Shown here one piece after another: positions 1 through 5,860 of a stretch of DNA of 5,860 nt (position 1 is the first letter of the stretch; each line of letters opens with the position of its first letter). The stretch is from NCBI GenBank assembly GCA_002779345.1, contig PEWW01000054.1, positions 1 to 5,860 of the forward strand. Direction: 5' to 3'. A program made the translations under genes and the position numbers. The DNA comes from Candidatus Omnitrophica bacterium CG07_land_8_20_14_0_80_50_8 (GTDB lineage: Bacteria; Omnitrophota; Gorgyraeia; 2-02-FULL-51-18). The notes under the pieces were generated by a model. The model was not told the DNA's origin and did no database searches. It saw only the letters and a program-made list of their open reading frames with translations.

Positions 1-251
1 GTCCCGATTCCGCCGAAAACGCCAAACTTGGAATAATCCACAATTTCCTCACTGCCGGGATCGTAAAGTGTGAAATCTAGTTTCATGCTCTCTCCGCGCG
101 AGTTCATAACCTCGGTGCCGCCGTCCTCGTTGCCCCAAGCGAACAACGGATGGACGAAGGAAGACAGAAGAAGGACGAAAATAAAAAATAAAATAAAAAC
201 GTCCTTCACCTCTGGTCTTTCACCCCTCACTTCTCGTCCGTCGTCTATCAT
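1..251 (-). CDS. Secreted protein of unknown function, N-terminal part only (runs off the window edge)
   Basis: An open frame starts with ATG at 251-249 and stays open to base 1, giving 83 codons with no stop, so the 3' part is missing. The start lies one base after the stop of the upstream permease gene, and an AAGGA Shine-Dalgarno overlaps that stop with a short 4-nt spacer. Residues about 18-33 form a strongly hydrophobic run (FILFFIFVLLLSSFV), preceded by a Lys and followed by HPLFA-WG. This looks like a Sec signal peptide cleaved after Ala38. The 14 residues before the signal are charged and encoded by a GTGA-rich stretch, so GTG at 209-207 (residue 15), which leaves a normal 24-residue signal, is a credible alternative start. 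The visible mature part (WGNEDGGTEV, then KLDFTLYDPGSEEIVDYSKF) is acidic and matches no family I recognise. Its position suggests a periplasmic or surface protein acting on the same carbohydrate, but that is inferred from context only. Confidence 0.7.
   Translation of the reverse strand, partial: MIDDGREVRGERPEVKDVFILFFIFVLLLSSFVHPLFAWGNEDGGTEVMNSRGESMKLDFTLYDPGSEEIVDYSKFGVFGGIG
170..207. repeat. Inverted repeat with 8-bp arms and A/T-only loop
   Basis: GAAGGACG at 170-177 is the exact reverse complement of CGTCCTTC at 200-207. The 22 bases between them are only A and T. The element lies inside the signal-peptide coding part of the truncated secreted protein, where runs of Phe, Ile and Leu codons explain the AT-rich loop. 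It could form a hairpin in the mRNA just after the start, but the long loop makes it weak, and chance is a fair explanation. Confidence 0.35.
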
Positions 252-252
252 A

Positions 253-1125
253 TTATCCTTGTACCGCCGCGGTTGTAATGCCTTTAATAATGTATTTCTG
301 GAGCGCCAAATAAACCGCCAACACCGGCAGAACTGTAATTACGATCCCCGCCATCAAGAGCGGATATTGCGTCACATGAGCGCCCTGGAACACCATCAGT
401 CCCCTCTGAAGCGGCATCAGACTCTTGTCACCCAAGACCAGCATCGCTAAAAGGTATTCGTTCCATACTGCCAGAATCGTGAATATCGCCAGCACCGCGA
501 TCGCGGGCCGCGCCAGGGGCAACGCGATGTTCCAGTAGATCCTAAATCTTCCGCAGCCATCCATACGCGCCGAGTCTTCCAATTCTTTCGGCAGATCGTC
601 AAAAAATGTTTTCAAAAGAAAAATCCCCAGCGCCAATTGACCGTTGATCTGCGGCAGAATATATCCCAGCCGCGTGTTGATCAAATGCAGTTTATTCAAA
701 AGGACATAAAGCGCGATGAACGAACCGGGAATCGGAATCATCATAGTTGAAATAATCACAAGAAACAAAATATTTTTTCCGGGAAACCGCAGCCTTGAAA
801 ACGCGTACGCGCCGAGCGACGCGATGAAAAGAACGCCCGCCACTACCGCCGTCGTATAGATCAGACTATTTAAAAAATACAGACCGAAATCCGCCTGGGT
901 CCACGCGGCGGCATAATTTTCCCAGTGCGGGTGCTTCGGGAAAAAACTTAAGTCCGTAAAAACGGTCTGCTGAGTCTTAAGGCTTGAGGCGAAAGCCCAC
1001 CAGAGAGGAAAAAGACAAGTCAATGAAACCAGAATGAGCAAGGCGTGGATAAAAAAACTCGCCGTGGTTTTTTTAGCTATTTCGTAATTAACCTCAGAAC
1101 CGGGAGATACGAAAATATCTTTCAT
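253..1125 (-). CDS. CUT1-type sugar ABC transporter permease, MalG/UgpE-like
   Basis: This is the second inner-membrane subunit of a carbohydrate ABC importer. It pairs with the neighbouring permease to form the translocation channel. The 290 residues match the usual 270-300 of the MalG group. Six membrane segments are visible at about 24-45, 84-108, 118-142, 155-173, 205-226 and 256-277. The cytoplasmic EAA loop, which contacts the ATPase, is at about 181-203 (ELEDSARMDG then NIALPL); its first two positions read Asp-Ser rather than Glu-Ala, a mild deviation. WNEYLLAMLVL at 221-231 and the C-terminal QKYIIKGIT are typical of this group. The start is ATG, directly abutting the TAA of the upstream permease (TAAATG), with a weak AGG-type ribosome site inside that gene's end. 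This arrangement favours translational coupling and an equal dose of the two permeases. Family assignment is secure; the transported sugar cannot be read from the sequence. Confidence 0.95.
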   Translation of the reverse strand: MKDIFVSPGSEVNYEIAKKTTASFFIHALLILVSLTCLFPLWWAFASSLKTQQTVFTDLSFFPKHPHWENYAAAWTQADFGLYFLNSLIYTTAVVAGVLFIASLGAYAFSRLRFPGKNILFLVIISTMMIPIPGSFIALYVLLNKLHLINTRLGYILPQINGQLALGIFLLKTFFDDLPKELEDSARMDGCGRFRIYWNIALPLARPAIAVLAIFTILAVWNEYLLAMLVLGDKSLMPLQRGLMVFQGAHVTQYPLLMAGIVITVLPVLAVYLALQKYIIKGITTAAVQG

Positions 1126-2013
1126 TTAGACCTGCCTCACTCGCTTGGAAACTTGTATTTGGATCATCGAAAGCGCCAGCAAAATCAACCCAAATAGTAC
1201 GCCCATCGCGCACGCATAACCAAACTGCGAGGACGCGATCATCGTCGAAACGATGCGCGTGATCGGCACTTCGGTATGGTATCCGGGCCCGCCGCCGGTG
1301 GTGGCGATAATAATATCGAAAATTTGCATCGTCCCCAGGATCGTGAGGATCGATACCAGAATGAAAACCGGGATCATCAAGGGCGCCGTGATATTTTTAA
1401 AAACAACCCAGCCGTTGGCTCCGTCCACCCGGGCCGCCTCGTAAAGTTCGCGCGGGATACTCTGCAGACCCGCCAAAAGTATCACGAAGCCCCAGCCAAA
1501 GCCCTTCCACATATGAATGACCGCCACGGCCGTCAAGGCAGTCTTGCGGTTCGACAACCACGCGCGCGAAAGATCTCCCAGACCGATAAACGATAAAAAA
1601 TGATTCAAGAGCCCATAGTTACCGTCGTAGATCCAGTTCCAAATCAATCCGACCACAATGCCTGAAAGCACCGGCGGCAGGTAAAAAATGACGCGGTAGA
1701 CATTGCCGCCTTTGATGTCACGGTCGCAAAGCCATGCCAAGAAAAGTGCCGCGAGGTTCTGAGCTGTTAATGCCAGGAACGTTATATAAAAAGCGTTCCT
1801 CATCGAAAGCCAGAACGTCGGGTTCTCTGTTAAAAGGTCTTTGAAATTCGCGAGACCTACCCATTGAACGGATCGCGAGATGCCGTCCCAATCGGTGGCC
1901 GAAAGCTCAAATACCTTAAAAAAAGGATAAAGGCTAAACGTAAAAAAAAGAAGAAAGGCCGGCAGGATAAAAATAGTGTCTCCGATGATCTTCCGCGCCT
2001 TGAAATAACTCAT
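1126..2013 (-). CDS. CUT1-type sugar ABC transporter permease, MalF/UgpA-like
   Basis: This is the first inner-membrane permease subunit of the importer, partner of the MalG-like protein that follows. It has 295 residues and six predicted membrane segments at about 12-33, 72-94, 107-127, 160-182, 213-236 and 266-287. Its short N-terminus resembles UgpA/LacF-type permeases rather than enterobacterial MalF, which carries extra N-terminal helices and a large periplasmic domain. The EAA loop is well kept at 192-211 (EAARVDGANG, then an ending of ITAPL), which is the docking site for the nucleotide-binding subunit. TGGGPGYHT at 239-247 is the usual group signature before the last helix. The ATG at 2013-2011 overlaps the TGA of the binding-protein gene by four bases (ATGA), with an AGGG ribosome site at 2020-2023 and a 6-nt spacer. 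That overlap is a classic coupling arrangement. Substrate is unknown. Confidence 0.95.
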   Translation of the reverse strand: MSYFKARKIIGDTIFILPAFLLFFTFSLYPFFKVFELSATDWDGISRSVQWVGLANFKDLLTENPTFWLSMRNAFYITFLALTAQNLAALFLAWLCDRDIKGGNVYRVIFYLPPVLSGIVVGLIWNWIYDGNYGLLNHFLSFIGLGDLSRAWLSNRKTALTAVAVIHMWKGFGWGFVILLAGLQSIPRELYEAARVDGANGWVVFKNITAPLMIPVFILVSILTILGTMQIFDIIIATTGGGPGYHTEVPITRIVSTMIASSQFGYACAMGVLFGLILLALSMIQIQVSKRVRQV

Positions 2014-3377
2014 GGCTGGCCCTGGTGAGACTTTTTCATCACTTTTTCTTTCACCCTCTGCACCGCTTGCGCTATTTGTTCGGGCGTTTTTTCCCCGATC
2101 AGGATCGACTGGATCCCTTTGTCCAGGGCCACGGTCACCTCGGGGTCCTCATGAACAGGAAAAACGTTCGGATGCGTAGTGTACCGGATGTCGTCCGCAA
2201 ATTCGGCCAGCACTTTGGAAAGTTTGCCCAGACTTTTTTTATTCGCCGGGAGATTTTCCGTCTCGGCCGCTAAAGTCGACTGCTGTTTTTCTTTTGTCAG
2301 CCATTTCAAAAATTGGATCGCGTTCGCGCGGCGGAAAGATTGATCGTTAACCACGAAGGAACTGGCGCCGCCGCCCCATACCTTCATGGGATGTTCTTTT
2401 GAAAGCCGGGGAGGAAGCATCGCCCCGTAATCCAGGTCGGGGTTCATGCCTTTGTAGACGTGGACGCACCATGAGCCATTGAACGTGTAAGCGGCCCGCT
2501 CATTAGCAAAGGTCTGTTCGGCGCTCTTACTGACCATCGTCACGGCTCCATCCACCAGAATCCGCTCATCGGCCAATTCCTTAAATAGGGACAACACCCG
2601 AACCCAATCGGGGTCCGTGTAAGGCACCTTGCCCTCGAACGTCTTGAAATACTTGTCCTCACCCATAAGGTTCATCGCGTAGTTAGAGGCCAGCGCATCG
2701 ATCGCCCAAATTTCGCCGAAGTAACCGACAAAACACGGAATTCCGTTCTCTTTGAGTGTCTTGCAATGTTCCAAAAATTCTTCCCAGGTCTGTGGGGGTT
2801 TGTCCGGGTCGAGCCCCGCTTTTCGATAAAGTTTCCGGTTGTAGAGCATTTGAATCGCAGCCACATCGATGGACACGCCGTAGATGCCCGCCTTTATACC
2901 GTATTCGTTATCAGGCAGAAATTCATTGACGGCCAGCGCTTTTTCGAAAAATTGGCTCTTCCAGGTTCCGCCGTCTTCGGGTTTATTTAATGCCCCCGTA
3001 AGGTCCGCCACAGCGCCGGATTTAATAAAACTGGCCAAATCCCTCTTCTCTCCGAGAACCGCGAAAATATCGGGCAGCGTGTCCGTTTGAGCCGCAGCCT
3101 TGACCTTTTGCGCGTAAGATTCGGAGGGAGCATAAAGCTCGAACTTTACCTTGATATGCGTTTCATTTTCAAATCGATTAGCCAGCGCTTGAAACACACT
3201 CTCGCGATCCGACATCCAGTGCCAAACCGTAACCGTATTTAAATCTTTTTTATCTAAACTTCCACAACCCGAAACCAAAACTACAAACAACAGAATGATG
3301 AAGCCCCTTACGCAAACGTAGGACACCTGTCTGATTCTCCTTCGCTCTTTTTCGGAGGGCTTCAAAGAATTCGACAA
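2010..3377 (-). CDS. Sugar-binding lipoprotein of an ABC importer (family 1 solute-binding protein)
   Basis: This protein captures a sugar outside the inner membrane and delivers it to the two permeases encoded immediately downstream. It has 455 residues, in the usual range for CUT1 binding proteins. A hydrophobic signal at about 25-35 ends in the lipobox LVSGC, with Cys38 the likely lipidated residue. The mature protein opens with a beta strand (VTVWHW). It then shows the family hallmarks LYNRKLYRKAGL (178-189), PPQTWEEF (194-201) and ANERAAYTFNGSW (291-303), the hinge-region and ligand-cleft segments of the SBP_bac_1/8 families. TTG at 3377 has an AGGAG site 8 nt upstream, overlapping the previous gene's stop. 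GTG at 3326 (residue 18) also has AGGAG, 10 nt upstream, and would give a more normal 20-residue lipoprotein signal. Both starts are plausible. Aromatic residues such as Trp52, Trp54, Trp224 and Trp303 could stack against sugar rings, but this is not proven. Substrate is unassigned. Confidence 0.94.
   Translation of the reverse strand: MSNSLKPSEKERRRIRQVSYVCVRGFIILLFVVLVSGCGSLDKKDLNTVTVWHWMSDRESVFQALANRFENETHIKVKFELYAPSESYAQKVKAAAQTDTLPDIFAVLGEKRDLASFIKSGAVADLTGALNKPEDGGTWKSQFFEKALAVNEFLPDNEYGIKAGIYGVSIDVAAIQMLYNRKLYRKAGLDPDKPPQTWEEFLEHCKTLKENGIPCFVGYFGEIWAIDALASNYAMNLMGEDKYFKTFEGKVPYTDPDWVRVLSLFKELADERILVDGAVTMVSKSAEQTFANERAAYTFNGSWCVHVYKGMNPDLDYGAMLPPRLSKEHPMKVWGGGASSFVVNDQSFRRANAIQFLKWLTKEKQQSTLAAETENLPANKKSLGKLSKVLAEFADDIRYTTHPNVFPVHEDPEVTVALDKGIQSILIGEKTPEQIAQAVQRVKEKVMKKSHQGQP
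3337..3341 (-). promoter_or_regulatory. AGGAG ribosome site for an alternative GTG start of the binding-protein gene
   Basis: A second AGGAG lies inside the open frame, 10 nt before an in-frame GTG at 3326-3324. A start there gives a lipoprotein signal of 20 residues before the Cys, closer to the norm than the 37 residues from the TTG. The site may be chance, because the codons also encode the Arg-rich n-region. Confidence 0.4.
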
Positions 3378-3380
3378 AAA

Positions 3381-4313
3381 CTAAACTCCTAGAAGCGCTC
3401 TAAGCGTCGTGCGGGCCGTTTCCATGATCCCCTTCGACTTGGTGAGAAGCCTGTCATATTCGTCAGTAAACTCGCTATATTGTGCCTCAAACTGTTTGTC
3501 GGCGGTTGTTTCTGTCTTCTTGGGTTCCTTAATTTCCCGCCACAATAGGGACAGCATACTTTCGATACGCTCAATCTGATCAATGCATCCGCTGTAATCT
3601 CTGAAAGACTTGATATCCGAAACCGTCCCTAAAAGAATAACTGACAGACTGTATTTCCAAGCGGCTTCGCTATGGTTCCAACTCTTGATGAGAAAGTTGA
3701 GCGTCTGTTCGGTCGCGAACTTTCTGTGATGGATCAAAAGTTCCCTCATCACGGAGGTTTTGATGTTGAGAAATTCAGATCGCGGACGGATAAGTCTCAA
3801 GGATTGGATGCCCTTTGAAAACTCAGGAAACCAGTTGGCCAAAAGAGAATAGGTGCCATAGGTGTCCACGAGGCCCTTGGCGCTGGATCGGCCGCCCGCC
3901 TTGAAGTCGCCAATCGCGATGTCGCAGTTTGCCGACTCGACAAATTGCTTTAGATTTTCGTAAAAAGCCCTGTCTTCCTGGACGAATTCGATATCTCCCG
4001 GAAGCGTAATGATCCGGTTGGCCTCCGGATAGTGATCGAGGATATGCCCCCAGCCCGCCAGCCACGTTTGGCAGGTGTCAATCGACCATGTTTCGATGAC
4101 CTCCAACGTCTGAGTCCGGGCGTCATTAAGAAATGAGGCCGCTTGATTTTTTATGACAGTGTCACGAGGCAGAACCACAATCGGTCTAGGATCGATGGTT
4201 TTGCACAGATCGACCGTCCACCAGAAATACCACTCGCATTTCTTGTTATTCTCATAGCCCGAGTAAGGAAATATGATGATGGGTTTGGCTTGAGTCTTAA
4301 TCTTTGCGTTCAT
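3381..4313 (-). CDS. Protein of unknown family, possibly a GT-A-type glycosyltransferase
   Basis: I do not recognise this protein with certainty. From ATG at 4313 it has 310 residues, with no signal peptide and no membrane helix, so it is probably cytoplasmic. The N-terminus forms beta-strand-like runs (PIIIFPYSG at 11-19, RPIVVLP at 43-49). These are followed by RIITLPGDIEF (100-110), where Asp107 and Glu109 sit where a GT-A enzyme has its metal-binding DxD, and by CDIAIGDF (130-137), which resembles the strand after that motif in family 2 glycosyltransferases. Arg-rich RLIRPRSEF (173-181) and ATEQTL (200-205) could be the acceptor region. The last 60 residues are charged and helical, possibly coiled. 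Start choice is uncertain: an in-frame TTG at 4364 would overlap the symporter gene by 35 nt, and neither start has a clear Shine-Dalgarno; I prefer the ATG, 16 nt after the symporter stop. The 3-nt gap to the binding-protein gene ties it to the importer. It might glycosylate or rearrange the incoming sugar, which is inference only. Confidence 0.85.
   Translation of the reverse strand: MNAKIKTQAKPIIIFPYSGYENNKKCEWYFWWTVDLCKTIDPRPIVVLPRDTVIKNQAASFLNDARTQTLEVIETWSIDTCQTWLAGWGHILDHYPEANRIITLPGDIEFVQEDRAFYENLKQFVESANCDIAIGDFKAGGRSSAKGLVDTYGTYSLLANWFPEFSKGIQSLRLIRPRSEFLNIKTSVMRELLIHHRKFATEQTLNFLIKSWNHSEAAWKYSLSVILLGTVSDIKSFRDYSGCIDQIERIESMLSLLWREIKEPKKTETTADKQFEAQYSEFTDEYDRLLTKSKGIMETARTTLRALLGV
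3386..3390 (-). promoter_or_regulatory. AGGAG ribosome site for the TTG start of the binding-protein gene
   Basis: AGGAG lies 8 nt before TTG at 3377 and sits at the very end of the preceding gene (its last codons are CTA-GGA-GTT-TAG). This supports coupling between the two genes and the longer form of the lipoprotein precursor. Confidence 0.55.
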
Positions 4314-4329
4314 GGCTTTAGAATTATTA

Positions 4330-5778
4330 CTAGGCAGCTTTGCCTCTCCGTTTTTCAAGCTCAAGTCTTATCTGGTGCGCCCGCTCTTCGGTGAGGTTGT
4401 ATGTCACGACACAGCCTATGGCGATCAAGGAGGTAAGGATCGGAACGCCAATATCGAATACCCTCATCATGAGCAGCGTGTGGGTAGTTTGGTTGCCGTT
4501 AAGCACAACGTTAAAACCCGTGAAATTCAACAGATTCCCCGACAACGCGAATGCCAGCGCCATCCCCAGTTTTACGTTCCACCAATAAATGGCTCCGAAG
4601 GTTCCTTCGCGGCGATTGCCGTTGTCGAGTTCGTCCAGGTCACAAACATCGGCAATCATAGATCCCATCAAGGTAAAAAGACCTCCCAACCCGAACGCGA
4701 TGAGCGGCGCGGGTACAAGAAGCAAAAGTGGCGCTCCGGGTTTATAGCAGAAAGACTTGAGGGCGTAACCGACAATGGAAATGGACGTCGAGATGATAAA
4801 GGCTTTTCTTTTGCCTACCTTAGACGAGATCCACGTGACAAGCGGAATGACGCAAAAAGTCGAAATCGAGGAAACCAGCCCGAACCACCCCATGTAGGTC
4901 GCCCCCTGGTCCTGATTTCCTCCGAATACGTAGTAAATAATAATGTACGACGAAAAAGCCGACACCAGCATAAAACCGTTAAAAACAAGGAACGTCGCGG
5001 CGCACAATTTGACGAAGGCGCTATTCTTAAATGTGACGGCAAAACCTTTGAAAAATTCCTTCGAATTTTTGAGGAGCACTTCGATCGCCCCTTTGACCTT
5101 GACGCCCGGTAAGTCGGTAGTTTGAACACGTTTCTCCCGGCAAATAATAGCCGGCAGCACGCCAAACACGGCTACGAATATCCCAACATAGATCGCCAAC
5201 TGCCGCGCGCCCGCCACCGAGTCCGGAAACCATGCCTTATTTTCCATGATTTTGTAAAACCAAGGCGCGATGACCCAGGCAAATTGGCCTATCCAATTGC
5301 TGTACCCCATGAGCCGCGTACGCTCATGATAATCCGGGGTCAGCTCATAGCCGAGTCCCACCCACGGCGCCGCGTAAACGGTATAAGCGATGTAAAAAAT
5401 GGTCCACGCGAACATGAAAAACCAGAAGTAATAATGCTGACTACGGCCGCCCGGGATCTGCCACATGAGCGCGAATACGAGACCTGAGGCGATCGCACCC
5501 AGAAAAATGTAAGGCCGGCGGCGTCCGAAACGAGACTTGGTATGGTCAGAAATATAGCCCATGATCGGGTCTATCATGGCGTCTGTGAGACGCGGAAGCG
5601 ACATCAGGAGACCCACAATAGCCGGATTCATCCCCAGGCCCAGATTGAGTATGATCGACATCGTGCCGATCGCGGCGCCTAACAGATTATTGACAAGCCC
5701 GCCGATGCCGTAAGCTACTTTTTGAACGAGAGTTACGCGGTCTTCCGGCGCGGTCTGATAATGTTTTGAGTCTGGCAC
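4330..5778 (-). CDS. GPH-family (MelB-type) sugar:cation symporter of the major facilitator superfamily
   Basis: This inner-membrane secondary transporter is expected to import a glycoside with Na+ or H+. Its 482 residues and twelve or so hydrophobic segments fit the glycoside-pentoside-hexuronide group. The diagnostic helix II and loop run from Arg63 to about Tyr90 and read RLTDAMIDPIMGYISD, then SRFGRRRPY. Here Arg63, Asp66 and Asp70 align with the cation-site residues Arg52, Asp55 and Asp59 of MelB. In the second half, IADVCDLDELDNGNRREGTF (375-394) and KLG at 403-405 (Lys403 aligning with MelB Lys377) are also typical. Residues that bind galactosides in MelB (Asp19, Asp124, Arg149) align by eye with Asn31, Ala136 and Asn161, so the substrate probably differs. 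The start is GTG, 5 nt after an AAAGGGGGG ribosome site, and no earlier in-frame start has a comparable site. It is the first visible gene of the operon, and the charged C-terminal tail (EERAHQIRLELEKRRGK) is cytoplasmic. Confidence 0.94.
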   Translation of the reverse strand: MPDSKHYQTAPEDRVTLVQKVAYGIGGLVNNLLGAAIGTMSIILNLGLGMNPAIVGLLMSLPRLTDAMIDPIMGYISDHTKSRFGRRRPYIFLGAIASGLVFALMWQIPGGRSQHYYFWFFMFAWTIFYIAYTVYAAPWVGLGYELTPDYHERTRLMGYSNWIGQFAWVIAPWFYKIMENKAWFPDSVAGARQLAIYVGIFVAVFGVLPAIICREKRVQTTDLPGVKVKGAIEVLLKNSKEFFKGFAVTFKNSAFVKLCAATFLVFNGFMLVSAFSSYIIIYYVFGGNQDQGATYMGWFGLVSSISTFCVIPLVTWISSKVGKRKAFIISTSISIVGYALKSFCYKPGAPLLLLVPAPLIAFGLGGLFTLMGSMIADVCDLDELDNGNRREGTFGAIYWWNVKLGMALAFALSGNLLNFTGFNVVLNGNQTTHTLLMMRVFDIGVPILTSLIAIGCVVTYNLTEERAHQIRLELEKRRGKAA

Positions 5779-5860
5779 CTTGACCCCCCTTTAGTTTTTA
5801 TGATGAATTAATTTTCAGAATTCTTAATGGGATATAAAAAGCTGTATTTTATCATGCGCA
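5779..5860 (-). promoter_or_regulatory. AT-rich upstream region, probable operon promoter zone
   Basis: This 82-base stretch holds no gene and precedes the first gene of the operon. On the minus strand it contains two -10-like hexamers, TAAAAT at 5851-5846 and TATATC at 5836-5831. The first would need a -35 box outside the window, and the second has no recognisable TTGACA-like box at 17 nt. I see no clean palindromic operator and no riboswitch-like fold. That a promoter lies here or just beyond is inferred from the composition and gene layout. Confidence 0.3.
5784..5792 (-). promoter_or_regulatory. Ribosome binding site of the symporter gene
   Basis: The minus strand reads AAAGGGGGG, then TCAAG, then GTG. 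A run of six G replaces the usual AGGAGG, but AGGGG still pairs with the anti-Shine-Dalgarno. With a 5-7 nt spacer it supports GTG at 5778 as the start. Confidence 0.6.

Noticed and set aside
178..207. Rho-independent terminator downstream of the permease genes
   Set aside because: The arms are separated by a 22-base A/T loop, and no U-tract follows the stem in the direction of transcription. The site is also inside the coding frame of the next gene.
70..450. Plus-strand open frame of 126 codons at the left end
   Set aside because: It runs antisense across the end of the MalG-like gene and the start of the secreted gene, and its low-complexity basic composition fits no protein.
4314..4364. 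N-terminal extension of the glycosyltransferase-like protein from TTG at 4364
   Set aside because: It would overlap the symporter gene by 35 nt, uses a rarer start, has no Shine-Dalgarno, and adds a polar segment before the first predicted strand. It is not fully excluded.
4312..5112. Long open frame of 266 codons on the plus strand
   Set aside because: It lies wholly antisense to the symporter gene, whose family motifs are unmistakable. Its translation is rich in Arg, Lys, Asn and Gln with no domain-like pattern, typical of a shadow frame.
5831..5860. A defined sigma-70 promoter with both boxes
   Set aside because: The TATATC and TAAAAT hexamers are present, but no -35 box at suitable spacing is visible inside the window, so exact promoter coordinates cannot be supported.

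Overview
The window is a compact, single-direction gene cluster on the minus strand, probably one operon for uptake and handling of a carbohydrate. It comes from a bacterium with Shine-Dalgarno-led genes and roughly balanced base composition. No gene here pins the lineage. The long uncharged secretion signals, the lipid-anchored binding protein and the mixed ATG/GTG/TTG starts suit an uncultured environmental bacterium, but that is a weak inference.

Reading in the direction of transcription (high to low coordinates): an 82-base upstream region (5779-5860) is AT-rich and probably holds the promoter. A GPH-family (MelB-type) sugar:cation symporter follows (5778-4330). Next is a soluble protein of unknown family with features suggestive of a GT-A-type glycosyltransferase (4313-3381). 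Then comes a complete CUT1-type ABC importer core: a sugar-binding lipoprotein (3377-2010) and two membrane permeases of the MalF/UgpA type (2013-1126) and MalG/UgpE type (1125-253). Last is the start of a signal-peptide-bearing protein that runs off the window edge (251 to <1).

Intergenic distances are 16 nt, 3 nt, a 4-nt ATGA overlap, 0 nt and 1 nt, so the genes are very likely co-transcribed and in part translationally coupled. No ABC ATPase, transcription regulator, sugar kinase or recognisable glycoside hydrolase lies inside the window. The importer must borrow an ATPase encoded elsewhere, or downstream of the visible edge.

Putting a secondary symporter and a primary ABC importer in one operon suggests either two related substrates (for example an oligosaccharide and its breakdown product) or two affinities for one substrate. 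The symporter keeps the family's cation-site residues, but by hand alignment it has lost the residues that bind galactosides in MelB, so melibiose-like substrates should not be assumed. The main unknowns worth following are the glycosyltransferase-like protein and the truncated secreted protein. I saw no RNA gene, CRISPR array, insertion sequence, attachment site or convincing terminator.
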